A DNA stretch of 64,000 nt from contig NZ_CP015579.1 of the NCBI RefSeq assembly GCF_002163585.1, positions 372,001 to 436,000 on the forward strand, in the 5' to 3' direction. How positions within the stretch are numbered: the first letter of the stretch is position 1; every line of letters begins with the position of its first letter. Source of the stretch: Tatumella citrea (GTDB lineage Bacteria; Pseudomonadota; Gammaproteobacteria; Enterobacterales; Enterobacteriaceae). The notes under the pieces are model-generated. The model was not told the origin of the DNA, did not search any database, and saw nothing but the letters and a program-made list of their open reading frames with translations. The translations under genes were made by a program, and so were the position numbers. Of the stretch, positions 29,291-37,427 are shown in pieces.

Positions 29291-29317
29291 TTGTATTGTT
29301 TGAATCAAATTATACAA
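29291..29317. promoter_or_regulatory. Near-perfect palindrome between divergent amidotransferase and aminotransferase genes
   Basis: A 27-bp palindrome with arms TTGTAT-TG-TTTGA and TCAAA-TT-ATACAA around a central A, with two mismatched central arm positions. It covers the space between the two divergent starts. The ATTGTAT element also occurs near the SDR start (20371) and the transporter start (21447), so one regulator could control all three. Confidence 0.5.
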
Positions 29318-29326
29318 AGAGGATTT

Positions 29327-30535
29327 ATGAATACTCAACAGACCGCGCGGAGAATGCATCGGGTTCGTCCTTCGCCAACCGCCACCATTTCCGACCAGGT
29401 CAGAAGTCTGGAGGCTGAAGGCCTGTCAGTGATTAACCTGGGCGAGGGAGAGCTGGATTTTGCCACGCCGACAGCCATCAGCTATGCCGGCATTGAGGCT
29501 ATTATCAGCCATCAGACCAAATATACTGCTGTGGCCGGTACTGCAGAACTAAAACAGGCGATTGCGGCTAAATTTCTCCGTGATAACCAACTGAGTTACA
29601 GCCAGCCACAGATCATTGCCGGCAGCGGGGCTAAGCAGCTGATTTTCAATGCGCTGCTGGCGACCATCGACCCGGGGCAGCAGGTGATTATTCCGGCCCC
29701 TTACTGGGTATCTTATCCTGATATGGTCACGCTGGCAGAAGGTGAACCGGTGATTGTGTCCTGCGAAGAACAGCACGCCTGGAAGCTACAGCCGGAAACG
29801 CTGAAAGCGGCGCTGACACCACAAACCCGCTGGATCATTCTTAATTCGCCGGGCAACCCGACCGGAGCGGTCTATACCGCGGCAGAATTGCAGGCGCTGG
29901 CGGCGGTACTGGCTGATTATCCGCAGGTACTGATTATGGCGGATGATATTTATGAGCCATTACGTTATGACGGTATTCCGTTTTCGACCCTGGCTCAGGT
30001 GGCTCCTGAACTGGCGGACAGAACACTGACGGTAAACGGTGTTTCTAAAAGCCACGCTATGACCGGCTGGCGACTCGGCTATGCCGCCGGGCCGGAATGG
30101 CTGATTGCTGCCATGCAGACGTTGCAGTCGCAAAGCACCTCTAATCCGTCCTCCATTTCTCAGGCTGCTGCGGTAGTGGCACTTAATCAGCCAGCAGACT
30201 TTCTGCCAGGCTGGATCCGTGTTCTGGATAAACACCGCCAGCGGGTGCTGCAAGTGGCCAGTGATACCGACGGGCTGTCTGCCAGTGCGCCGGAAGGGGC
30301 ATTTTATCTGTTCGTCAATTGCCGTGAATTACTGGGCCGCCGTACCCCGCAGGGTGAGGTAATCAGTGATGATCTGGCGCTGGCCAGCTGGTTGCTGTCT
30401 GAAGCTCAGGTTGCTGTGATCCACGGTTCGGCATTTGGCACCCCGGGTTATCTGCGTATTGCTTATGCGGTGGACAGCGCGGTGCTGGAAACGGCCTGTC
30501 AGCGGTTGTCACAGGCAATTTCGCGGTTGAGCTAA
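29327..30535 (+). CDS. Class I PLP-dependent aminotransferase
   Basis: A 402-residue aspartate/aromatic-type aminotransferase. The PLP Lys241 lies in VNGVSKSHAMTGWRLGY, and other marks are LGEGELDFATP, AGSGAKQLIFNAL, PYWVSYPDM, SPGNPTGA and the C-terminal GYLRIAYA with the carboxylate-binding Arg. ATG 29327 follows AGAGGATTT; the open frame extends upstream to a TTG that is not needed. It is divergent from the amidotransferase and transcribed from the palindromic intergenic region. It would transfer the amino group of the catabolic intermediate to a keto acid; the substrate is unknown. Confidence 0.9.
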   Translation: MNTQQTARRMHRVRPSPTATISDQVRSLEAEGLSVINLGEGELDFATPTAISYAGIEAIISHQTKYTAVAGTAELKQAIAAKFLRDNQLSYSQPQIIAGSGAKQLIFNALLATIDPGQQVIIPAPYWVSYPDMVTLAEGEPVIVSCEEQHAWKLQPETLKAALTPQTRWIILNSPGNPTGAVYTAAELQALAAVLADYPQVLIMADDIYEPLRYDGIPFSTLAQVAPELADRTLTVNGVSKSHAMTGWRLGYAAGPEWLIAAMQTLQSQSTSNPSSISQAAAVVALNQPADFLPGWIRVLDKHRQRVLQVASDTDGLSASAPEGAFYLFVNCRELLGRRTPQGEVISDDLALASWLLSEAQVAVIHGSAFGTPGYLRIAYAVDSAVLETACQRLSQAISRLS

Positions 30536-30555
30536 GTCTGAGGGCAGGTGATAAA

Positions 30556-30612
30556 CCGGCCGGGTCTGTCGCGCAACAGAACTTTCTGGCGCTGCAACTC
30601 CGGCCGGGTCTG
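30556..30612. repeat. 13-bp direct repeat between convergent genes
   Basis: CCGGCCGGGTCTG occurs exactly at 30556-30568 and at 30600-30612, 44 bp apart, between the aminotransferase and PhzF genes. It may be a chance repeat or a remnant of an excision; no function is apparent. Confidence 0.5.
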
Positions 30613-30618
30613 GCAGAG

Positions 30619-31476
30619 TTACTCCATCAGCCGTGCCTGGCCTGAGACGGCAATCGGGCTGCCTGGCTCATCGGTGATCTTTGCAATAATCCGCGAGCGC
30701 ATCCCCATATCTTCTCCCTGAATAATCTCAATTTCCCCGTGGTGCGGCCAACCGATATCCCGCAGATAACCGGCAAAAGCCGCCGATGCCGCCCCGGTGG
30801 CCGGGTCTTCATAGACTCCCCCATAAGCAAACGGATTGCGGGTATGAAAGTGTTGCTCATCCTCTGCCACGACCAGCAGAATAGTGACCCAGCCGTTTTT
30901 CCTCATCAAAACGCCGCCTTCTGCCTGCGAGTAATGCATGGCAGCCAGCTGACTGCGTTGTTTCAGTGTCAGTATCAGATGATCTGCACCGCCGTGGATG
31001 CGGGCCGGGGGAATTCGCTGATCTAAATCTTCGCGGCTATAGCCAAACAGTTGCAGTGCCTGGTCAACCAGAAGCTGTTCCACCGGCTGGCTGTGGGTCG
31101 GCGGGGAAAGCAGCGTAGCCTGCCAGTTACCGGATTCATCGGGCTGTGCGGAGACCGGAATGGTGGTCAGATTAAGCTGAAACTGATAATCCCCGGCACC
31201 GTAACGCCTGGCAATACCGGTGGTGGTGGCGATAGTCGCGTGACCACAAAACGGTACTTCGGCTTCCGGGGAAAAATAACGTACCCGCCACAGTTTGTGG
31301 GTTTCATCGAGCGGTACGGCAAAGGCAGTTTCTGAAAACCCCACTTCTGCGGCAATTCTCTGCATCTCTTCATCGGCAGGGAACTGAGTTCCGGTCCAGA
31401 CTCCCGCCGGATTGCCGCCTTGTCCGGCATCTGAAAACGCCGCAATGTGAACCAGTTCTGACGCAGGGTATTGCAT
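30619..31476 (-). CDS. PhzF-family isomerase/epimerase-like protein
   Basis: A 285-residue protein of the PhzF/diaminopimelate-epimerase fold family. Landmarks are FSDAGQGGNPAGV-like (AAFSDAGQGGNPAG), EVGFSETAFAV with the conserved Glu, VPFCGHATIATT and GVYEDPATGAASAAFAGYL. Family members isomerise small cyclic or amino acids by general acid-base chemistry; the substrate is not known for most. ATG 31476 follows GGAGCACTT. It lies tail to tail with the aminotransferase gene, so it may or may not belong to the adjacent pathway. Confidence 0.87.
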   Translation of the reverse strand: MQYPASELVHIAAFSDAGQGGNPAGVWTGTQFPADEEMQRIAAEVGFSETAFAVPLDETHKLWRVRYFSPEAEVPFCGHATIATTTGIARRYGAGDYQFQLNLTTIPVSAQPDESGNWQATLLSPPTHSQPVEQLLVDQALQLFGYSREDLDQRIPPARIHGGADHLILTLKQRSQLAAMHYSQAEGGVLMRKNGWVTILLVVAEDEQHFHTRNPFAYGGVYEDPATGAASAAFAGYLRDIGWPHHGEIEIIQGEDMGMRSRIIAKITDEPGSPIAVSGQARLME

Positions 31477-31952
31477 AAGTGCTCCATAGACTAAGCAAGA
31501 GATGGGGTGACCTTCACCATAACTGATGTTTTCGGATATTGCATAAAACTCCCCGCCAGTGACTGAAAATTTCCTGATGCGCTGAGTCAGCTGCCGCTTT
31601 GGAGAATTCCGTCCGGAAAGCGTTATTTTGCGGGGATCGTATCAGGGAATACCGACGATTGCCGCTGGCTCGCTGAAAGAGATGAAGCCCGGGAGTCATG
31701 ATGCATAACGAAGAAATGATTGTCTGTTGTGTTAATTAAGGACTCTCTGGTGAAAAACCATCTGCTCATCGCTGTACTTAGCCAGATGTTTATCTCTGCA
31801 AACAGTCTGACAAATGACCCAACCATCATCGACTACATAAAGTTAGTGAAGATTACCTACTAAGTGAAAGGTTGATTTGAGGGAAGTGCGGACATTGCTA
31901 ACAGAGCATTCTGTGCGAAACAACGGGGAGCTGGTCACCGTTTCCCAACCCG
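31477..31952. other. Intergenic region, about 475 bp
   Basis: No convincing gene, RNA or mobile element was recognised. Small open frames here show no family resemblance. Coordinates mark the space between the PhzF gene and the nuclease gene. Confidence 0.4.
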
Positions 31953-32831
31953 TTATCTTAGCGTGCCGAACTGTTTGCTCTTCAGGGTATATAGTCGGTC
32001 GAACTCAGCATACGGCTCTCCCGTTTCAGCGGCGTGCCGGGTTTTGGCGTCCAGAAGGTCGGGCAAAGGGATTCCATGACTCAGTGAGTGGTAAAGATCA
32101 TAACCACTGACACAGATAACCCGCTTCCCTTTTCCAAAAGCCGTCAGACCTTCAGGTGTAAACCCCATCCAGCTGATAAACACGCCACGTGTCCAGGTTG
32201 CCTTGGTACTGAGCTTTCCTTCAAATACATGGAGATCTGCAGCCGACGTCCTTTTCTGATGCCACTTTGCCTCCATCAGATAAAATTCATCATTCAGTCG
32301 GAAACTTCCGTCAATCTGTTCGCCTGTGTTTCGGAAAGATGAACGGGGAGCGAGTTTAAAGATATTGAACAGTTCAGTAAGCCAGGCTTCAAACCGAAAA
32401 CCACGTGGATGAGCCGGCAGAGATTTCATCTCGTTCATTTCATCGATAAGTGAATGCCAGTCAACACCATGCCATGCCTGGACAGGCTTTACGCCTTTGG
32501 CTTCATCGGTGTCAACGTTTTCCAGGCGGGATATCAGTGCAAGATAGTCATTACGGCTTTGTTCTGCCTGTTCAGGCATGGATTCCGTTTTATACTGCCA
32601 GAGGACGCCAAGAACCCGCAGAGCGGTCTCACGATCTGCCTGTTTTAGCAAGCATCTAACTCGTTTGGCTTTTGACGTCCCCTCTTCCTGATAACGTTCA
32701 TCATCAATATCAATGTTCAGTTCTTCATCAAAGAAAGCAGACAAGGTGCGGTTAGAGAAATCCAGTATCCATCCAGGATCGCTCTCAAACACAAGATTAA
32801 ACAGCCTCAAATCCTGCATTTTCAGTTTCAT
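31953..32831 (-). CDS. PD-(D/E)XK restriction-endonuclease-like protein
   Basis: A 292-residue protein with a C-terminal nuclease domain of the Mrr-like/PD-(D/E)XK type. The candidate catalytic residues are Glu148 (FRFEAWLTELF), Asp174 (QIDGSF) and Glu187-x-Lys189 (YLMEAKW). The N-terminal 140 residues are charged and unrecognised and may recognise modified or foreign DNA. ATG 32831 follows GGAGGTAAGC. No methyltransferase is next to it, so it resembles a solitary type IV-like restriction or DNA-repair nuclease rather than a classic restriction-modification pair. Confidence 0.8.
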   Translation of the reverse strand: MKLKMQDLRLFNLVFESDPGWILDFSNRTLSAFFDEELNIDIDDERYQEEGTSKAKRVRCLLKQADRETALRVLGVLWQYKTESMPEQAEQSRNDYLALISRLENVDTDEAKGVKPVQAWHGVDWHSLIDEMNEMKSLPAHPRGFRFEAWLTELFNIFKLAPRSSFRNTGEQIDGSFRLNDEFYLMEAKWHQKRTSAADLHVFEGKLSTKATWTRGVFISWMGFTPEGLTAFGKGKRVICVSGYDLYHSLSHGIPLPDLLDAKTRHAAETGEPYAEFDRLYTLKSKQFGTLR

Positions 32832-32960
32832 GCTTACCTCCTTTTTTAACAGTATAACTGGATGAAAGTGATGTAGGGAATGAGTCAACACCTGTATAGC
32901 AGCATTAGCGTGTTCCGCTCCTGGCACAAAACGGACGGTATCTACATTTCCGTACTACGG

Positions 32961-33473
32961 TTAAGGGCGCTGAATGCTAAGTTCATAAACTACGCATGGC
33001 TCATCGTAATGCTGTTCTGTTGCCTTATAAGTCATGCCTAAACGCTGCATCACTCGCTGAGAGGGGATATTTTCAGGGTCGGCTACAGCCACTAAATAAT
33101 GTGCGCCTATGTGCTCTGCCGCAAAATCAATAATCGCTTTAGCCGCTTCTGTTGCGTAGCCTTTGCCATTATGTTCCGGAATAAGTCGCCAGCCAATCTC
33201 AAGAGGCGCACCTTCAACATTTTCCAGGTATTGGAGACATGCTGCACCAACAACGGTACCGGAGGTCTTCTCTTTGATAGCCCACCAGGAAAATCCATAT
33301 TTATGCCATCGGTCCTGAACTCGCCTTATATTTTCCCGGGTCTCTTCTGGTGTTTTAACAATACCCTTACTGATATACCGCATAACGCCGGGATCGTTAT
33401 CCATCACCCTTAAGCCTTCGTAATGTGAATCATTATAGGGTTCAAGCCTTAAACGCGTAGTATCTAAATTCAT
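32961..33473 (-). CDS. GNAT N-acetyltransferase, RimJ/RimL type
   Basis: A 170-residue acetyltransferase that would transfer an acetyl group from acetyl-CoA to an amine or protein N-terminus. It starts with LDTTRLRLEPYNDSHYEGL and has IGWRLIPEHNGKGYATEAAKAIIDFA, which contains the acetyl-CoA loop, then NIPSQRVMQRLGM. It is solitary and not related in sequence to the GNAT domain of the MarR fusion. Substrate unknown. Confidence 0.85.
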   Translation of the reverse strand: MNLDTTRLRLEPYNDSHYEGLRVMDNDPGVMRYISKGIVKTPEETRENIRRVQDRWHKYGFSWWAIKEKTSGTVVGAACLQYLENVEGAPLEIGWRLIPEHNGKGYATEAAKAIIDFAAEHIGAHYLVAVADPENIPSQRVMQRLGMTYKATEQHYDEPCVVYELSIQRP

Positions 33474-33794
33474 CTGATAATCCTTTTACCCTGGAACATT
33501 ACTTTCGCTGGATTTCTCCACATAAATCAACATAGCACAATATAAGCTGCCTCCGCTCCCGGCACTTAACTGCCGTTCAAATCAGCCAGCGACTGGTTTT
33601 TATAGCCTGTCAGGAGATGCCCGGGAGAAATGTAAACAGGCAGTCAGGTTAATGCCGATACCCATCCTGAGGATAAGGTCGAAGATGGTGCCTGATCCTT
33701 TATCTGGCGGTTGCTGGTTTTCGGTGCTGTTTCAAAGAAATTCAGACAGGAACCGGCTATGCTGCGGCTTTTACGACGGCCCGGGGCACCCGCA
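33474..33794. other. Intergenic region upstream of btsS, about 320 bp
   Basis: No gene or recognised motif. An in-frame upstream ATG (33759) with an AGGAA site is a possible alternative start for btsS. Confidence 0.4.
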
Positions 33795-35480
33795 ATGTAT
33801 GATTTTCGCTTAGTGCTGCAGTTGTTGCAGCAGATGTGTGTGTTTCTGGTTATTGCGTGGCTGATGAGTAAGACCCGGTTATTTATCCCGCTGATGCAGG
33901 TGACGGTCAGGCTTCCGCATAAACTTCTCTGTTACATCACTTTTTCGGTGTTCTGTATCCTTGGCAGCTATTTCGGGCTGCATATTGAGGATTCGATTGC
34001 CAATACCCGTGCCATCGGGGCAGTGATGGGTGGTTTGCTGGGCGGCCCGGCGGTTGGCGGCCTGGTGGGACTGACCGGCGGGTTACATCGCTATTCGCTG
34101 GGCGGGATGACCGCCTTTAGCTGTATGTTATCGACGATTGCTGAGGGCTTGCTGGGAGGCATCGCCCATAGCCTGCTGCTGCGGCGTGGTCGAGCCGATA
34201 AAATCTTTAGTCCGCTGACTGCCGGGGCCGTTACTTTGCTGGCCGAAGTACTGCAGATGGTGATTATTCTGTTGATTGCGAGGCCCTATCCCGAAGCGAG
34301 CCGCCTGGTCAGCCATATTGCAGCCCCGATGATTATTACTAATACGCTGGGCGCGGCACTGTTTATGAGAATCCTGCTGGATAAACGGGAAATGTTTGCC
34401 CGTTATACCTCGGCGTTTTCCGCCACCGCGCTGAGGGTAGCTGCTGCCACCGAAGGAATATTACGCCAGGGGTTTAACCAGGAAAACAGTCTGAAGGTGG
34501 CTCAGGTACTGCACCGCGAACTGGATATCGGTGCGGTTGCGATTACTGATTGCCATAAGCTGCTGGCGTTTACCGGCATTGGTGATGACCACCATATTGC
34601 CGGGAAGCCGGTCTCTTCTCACTATACCCGGCGGGCGATAGACAGCGGAGAAGTGGTCTATGCTGATGGTAATGAAGTGCCTTACTGTTGTTCGATTAAT
34701 CCGGCCTGTAAGCTGGGATCTACTCTGGTGATCCCGCTGCACGGCGAAAACCAGCGGGTGATTGGCACCATAAAACTGTATGAGGCAAAGAACCGGTTGT
34801 TCAGTTCGATTAACCGGACACTGGGCGAGGGGATTGCCCGGTTACTGTCAGCACAGATTCTTGCCGGGCAGTATGAGCGGCAAAAAGCCCTGCTGGCGCA
34901 ATCTGAAATTAAACTGCTGCATGCCCAGGTCAATCCGCATTTTCTGTTTAATGCACTGAATACCTTGCAGGCAGTGATCCGTAATGACAGCCAGCGAGCC
35001 GGGCTGCTGGTGCAGTATCTGTCCACTTTTTTTCGTAAAAACCTGAAGCGTTCTTCAGAGATTGCTACGCTGGAAGATGAACTGGAACATGTGAATGCTT
35101 ATCTGCAAATTGAGCAGGCCCGGTTTCAGTCCCGACTAAAAGTGGATTTACAGGTGCCGGAGGCGTTGCGGCATTACCGGCTACCGGCATTTACTTTGCA
35201 GCCGCTGGTGGAGAATGCGATTAAGCACGGCACTTCGCAGTTACTCGGGATGGGGGAAGTGACAATATCCGCCTGCCAGCACCTGCAATATCTGGAAGTT
35301 TCGGTGCAGGATAATGCCGGGCTGTTTGTCCCACTCACCGGCAAAGGGCAAGGGATGGGAATGAGCCTGGTGGACCGACGTTTACGGGCGCGCTTTGGCG
35401 ATGACTGCGGGCTGAGTGTTGATTATCACACCGACCACTATACCCGGGTCGTGATTCGGGTGCCCCCGGAGGAGCAGTGA
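33795..35480 (+). CDS. btsS: Pyruvate-sensing histidine kinase BtsS
   Basis: A 561-residue membrane histidine kinase of the LytS/YehU family, the same length as E. coli BtsS when read from ATG 33795. The N-terminal six or so transmembrane helices start [20 protein letters not shown] and contain [22 protein letters not shown] (cited here only as [11 protein letters not shown]). A GAF-like region follows, then the His-kinase block [16 protein letters not shown] and the N-box [12 protein letters not shown]. It senses extracellular pyruvate. A start at 33759 would add 12 residues and has a better ribosome site. It is coupled to btsR by TGATG. Confidence 0.93.
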   Translation: MYDFRLVLQLLQQMCVFLVIAWLMSKTRLFIPLMQVTVRLPHKLLCYITFSVFCILGSYFGLHIEDSIANTRAIGAVMGGLLGGPAVGGLVGLTGGLHRYSLGGMTAFSCMLSTIAEGLLGGIAHSLLLRRGRADKIFSPLTAGAVTLLAEVLQMVIILLIARPYPEASRLVSHIAAPMIITNTLGAALFMRILLDKREMFARYTSAFSATALRVAAATEGILRQGFNQENSLKVAQVLHRELDIGAVAITDCHKLLAFTGIGDDHHIAGKPVSSHYTRRAIDSGEVVYADGNEVPYCCSINPACKLGSTLVIPLHGENQRVIGTIKLYEAKNRLFSSINRTLGEGIARLLSAQILAGQYERQKALLAQSEIKLLHAQVNPHFLFNALNTLQAVIRNDSQRAGLLVQYLSTFFRKNLKRSSEIATLEDELEHVNAYLQIEQARFQSRLKVDLQVPEALRHYRLPAFTLQPLVENAIKHGTSQLLGMGEVTISACQHLQYLEVSVQDNAGLFVPLTGKGQGMGMSLVDRRLRARFGDDCGLSVDYHTDHYTRVVIRVPPEEQ

Positions 35481-36199
35481 TGATGGAGGTACTGATTGTT
35501 GATGATGAGCCGCTGGCGCGGGAAAATCTGCGGCTGTTATTACAGCAACATGACGATATTGTGATTACCGGTGAGGCTGCCAATGCTATTGAAGCAATGG
35601 CGGCAATCAACCGTCTGCGGCCGCAGGTGGTGTTTCTGGATATTCAGATGCCGCGTATCAGCGGGCTGGAGATGGTCGGAATGTTAGATCCCCAGCAACG
35701 TCCGCACATCGTATTCCTGACAGCCTTTGATGAATACGCTTTGCAGGCTTTTGATGAAGATGCCTTTGATTATCTGCTGAAACCGACCGATCCGACACGG
35801 CTGGAAAAGTGTCTGACACGGCTGCGTCAGGTCAGAGCGCCTCAGGAACTGCCTCGTCTGGCGGTGTTACAGGCTCCGCTGAAATATATTCCGTGTAATG
35901 GTCAGAACCGTATCTGGCTACTGCCGATGGAAGAAGTGGCCTGTGTCAGTAGCCGTATCGGCGGGGTGTTTGTCACCAGCAGCGAAGGCCAGGAAGGGGC
36001 GACTGAACTGACCTTGCGGACTCTGGAGCAGCGTACTCCTCTGTTACGTTGCCACCGTCAGCATATGATCAATATGGATCAGCTACGGGAAATCCGTATG
36101 GAAGAGAACGGTCAGGGAGAACTTAGAATGAAAAGCGGCCAGACCGTACCGGTCAGCCGCCGTTATCTGAAACGAATTAAAGAGACGCTGGGGCTATAA
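35480..36199 (+). CDS. btsR: Response regulator BtsR (LytTR type)
   Basis: A 239-residue response regulator, the same length as E. coli BtsR. The receiver domain (1-115) has [15 protein letters not shown], the phospho-acceptor Asp in [20 protein letters not shown] and the conserved Lys in YLLKPTDP. The C-terminal LytTR DNA-binding domain (about 135-239) contains [21 protein letters not shown] and [17 protein letters not shown]. It activates btsT in response to pyruvate. Its stop overlaps the convergent yjiA gene by 6 bp. Confidence 0.95.
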   Translation: MMEVLIVDDEPLARENLRLLLQQHDDIVITGEAANAIEAMAAINRLRPQVVFLDIQMPRISGLEMVGMLDPQQRPHIVFLTAFDEYALQAFDEDAFDYLLKPTDPTRLEKCLTRLRQVRAPQELPRLAVLQAPLKYIPCNGQNRIWLLPMEEVACVSSRIGGVFVTSSEGQEGATELTLRTLEQRTPLLRCHRQHMINMDQLREIRMEENGQGELRMKSGQTVPVSRRYLKRIKETLGL

Positions 36200-37159
36200 A
36201 TTATCCGGCCGCAAGGCTGCGAAAGCCTGATGAATTTCCTGTTCCGGCAGATCAACACCGATAAAAATCAGGGTGCTGGCGGGAATTTCATCATGTTGCC
36301 AGGGGCGATCCCAGCCGGAACTGTATAACCGTTGTACCCCCTGAAACAGCAACCGGTGAGTTTCACCACCTACCCACAGCATGCCTTTGTAGCGCAACAG
36401 GTTATCTGCAAAGCGCAGCAGCAGCGACTCCATCACTGCCGAAACGGCCTCAAGCTCCAGCGGGTAATCGAGAGTGATGGTCAGCGATCTGACTCTGTCC
36501 GGTGCGTCTGGTACAAAACGGTACTGTGTTGTCGGAGCACTGGCAGGTTCCAGCATAAATCCCCGTAAATCGAACAGTGAGCGGATATCTGTATCACCAT
36601 TCACCACCCGGACAATCGGAGCGCGGGCATTGATCCGGTGCAGACGTTCTGTCAGGGCTGTGGTGTCAGGAGCAATATCGGTTTTACTCAGCAGTATGCG
36701 ATCGGCATAACCTATCTGCGACTGAGCCACGCTGTGCTTATCCAGTTGCTGCATGGCGTGAACTGCGTCGACCAGAGTAATCACACCATCCAGCTGATAT
36801 TCTTCAGCCAGCCGTGGATGGCTGAAAAAAGTGCGGATCACCGGACCCGGGTCTGCCATGCCCGTGGATTCTATGATCAGCCGGTCGAAACTTAAGGAGC
36901 CCGACTGGCGCGAATCGAGCAGTTCAAGCAATGTACTTTCCAGCTCACTGGCGCGGCTGCAACAGATACAACCATTCGCCAGAGTCGTGATTTGGCTGGC
37001 ACGATCACCGATGATTTGCCGGTCGATATCCGCTTCGGCAAATTCATTCTCAATAACGGCAATCCGCATTCCGTGTTCGGTCTGCAGAATGGTGTTCAGC
37101 AGAGTCGTTTTACCCGCCCCGAGAAAACCACTCAGCAAAGTGACTGTTACCGGTGTCAT
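36194..37159 (-). CDS. yjiA: COG0523-family GTPase YjiA
   Basis: A 321-residue GTPase of the CobW/UreG-related COG0523 group, thought to help insert metals such as zinc or cobalt. Walker A is [12 protein letters not shown], the metal-binding CxCC motif is in [12 protein letters not shown], and LLSKTDIA is the NKxD-type base-recognition element. The C-terminal CobW domain starts near residue 215. It is the last gene of btsT-yjiX-yjiA, the same arrangement as in E. coli. Confidence 0.93.
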   Translation of the reverse strand: MTPVTVTLLSGFLGAGKTTLLNTILQTEHGMRIAVIENEFAEADIDRQIIGDRASQITTLANGCICCSRASELESTLLELLDSRQSGSLSFDRLIIESTGMADPGPVIRTFFSHPRLAEEYQLDGVITLVDAVHAMQQLDKHSVAQSQIGYADRILLSKTDIAPDTTALTERLHRINARAPIVRVVNGDTDIRSLFDLRGFMLEPASAPTTQYRFVPDAPDRVRSLTITLDYPLELEAVSAVMESLLLRFADNLLRYKGMLWVGGETHRLLFQGVQRLYSSGWDRPWQHDEIPASTLIFIGVDLPEQEIHQAFAALRPDNL

Positions 37160-37172
37160 TCGTTATTCTCCG

Positions 37173-37376
37173 TCAGCAGCAGCGCATTCCACCTTTTCCA
37201 TCTCCGCCATAGCGGGCCTGCTGGCGTTCACGAAAGAACTCCTCATAGCTCATCACCGGCTGATCCGGATGGTTAATCCGCATATGCTCTGCGTAGTTGT
37301 CATAATCCGGCAGGCCAACCAGCATGCGCGCGGCCTGACCCAGATATTTTGATGCCGAACCGGCCTTTCCAAACAT
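37173..37376 (-). CDS. yjiX: YbdD/YjiX-family protein
   Basis: A 67-residue protein of the YbdD/YjiX family, found next to CstA-type pyruvate or peptide transporters and needed for their activity. It has [22 protein letters not shown] and [16 protein letters not shown], ending in GMRCC. It lies between btsT and yjiA with short gaps. Confidence 0.95.
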   Translation of the reverse strand: MFGKAGSASKYLGQAARMLVGLPDYDNYAEHMRINHPDQPVMSYEEFFRERQQARYGGDGKGGMRCC

Positions 37377-37427
37377 AATGGCTCCTGTCGATACAGGGCT
37401 GCCCTTTATGGCAGCCCTGGTGTCTTT

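Noticed and set aside
31514..31829. Small reverse-strand open frames between PhzF and the nuclease gene
   Set aside because: No ribosome site, no conserved motif and unusual composition.
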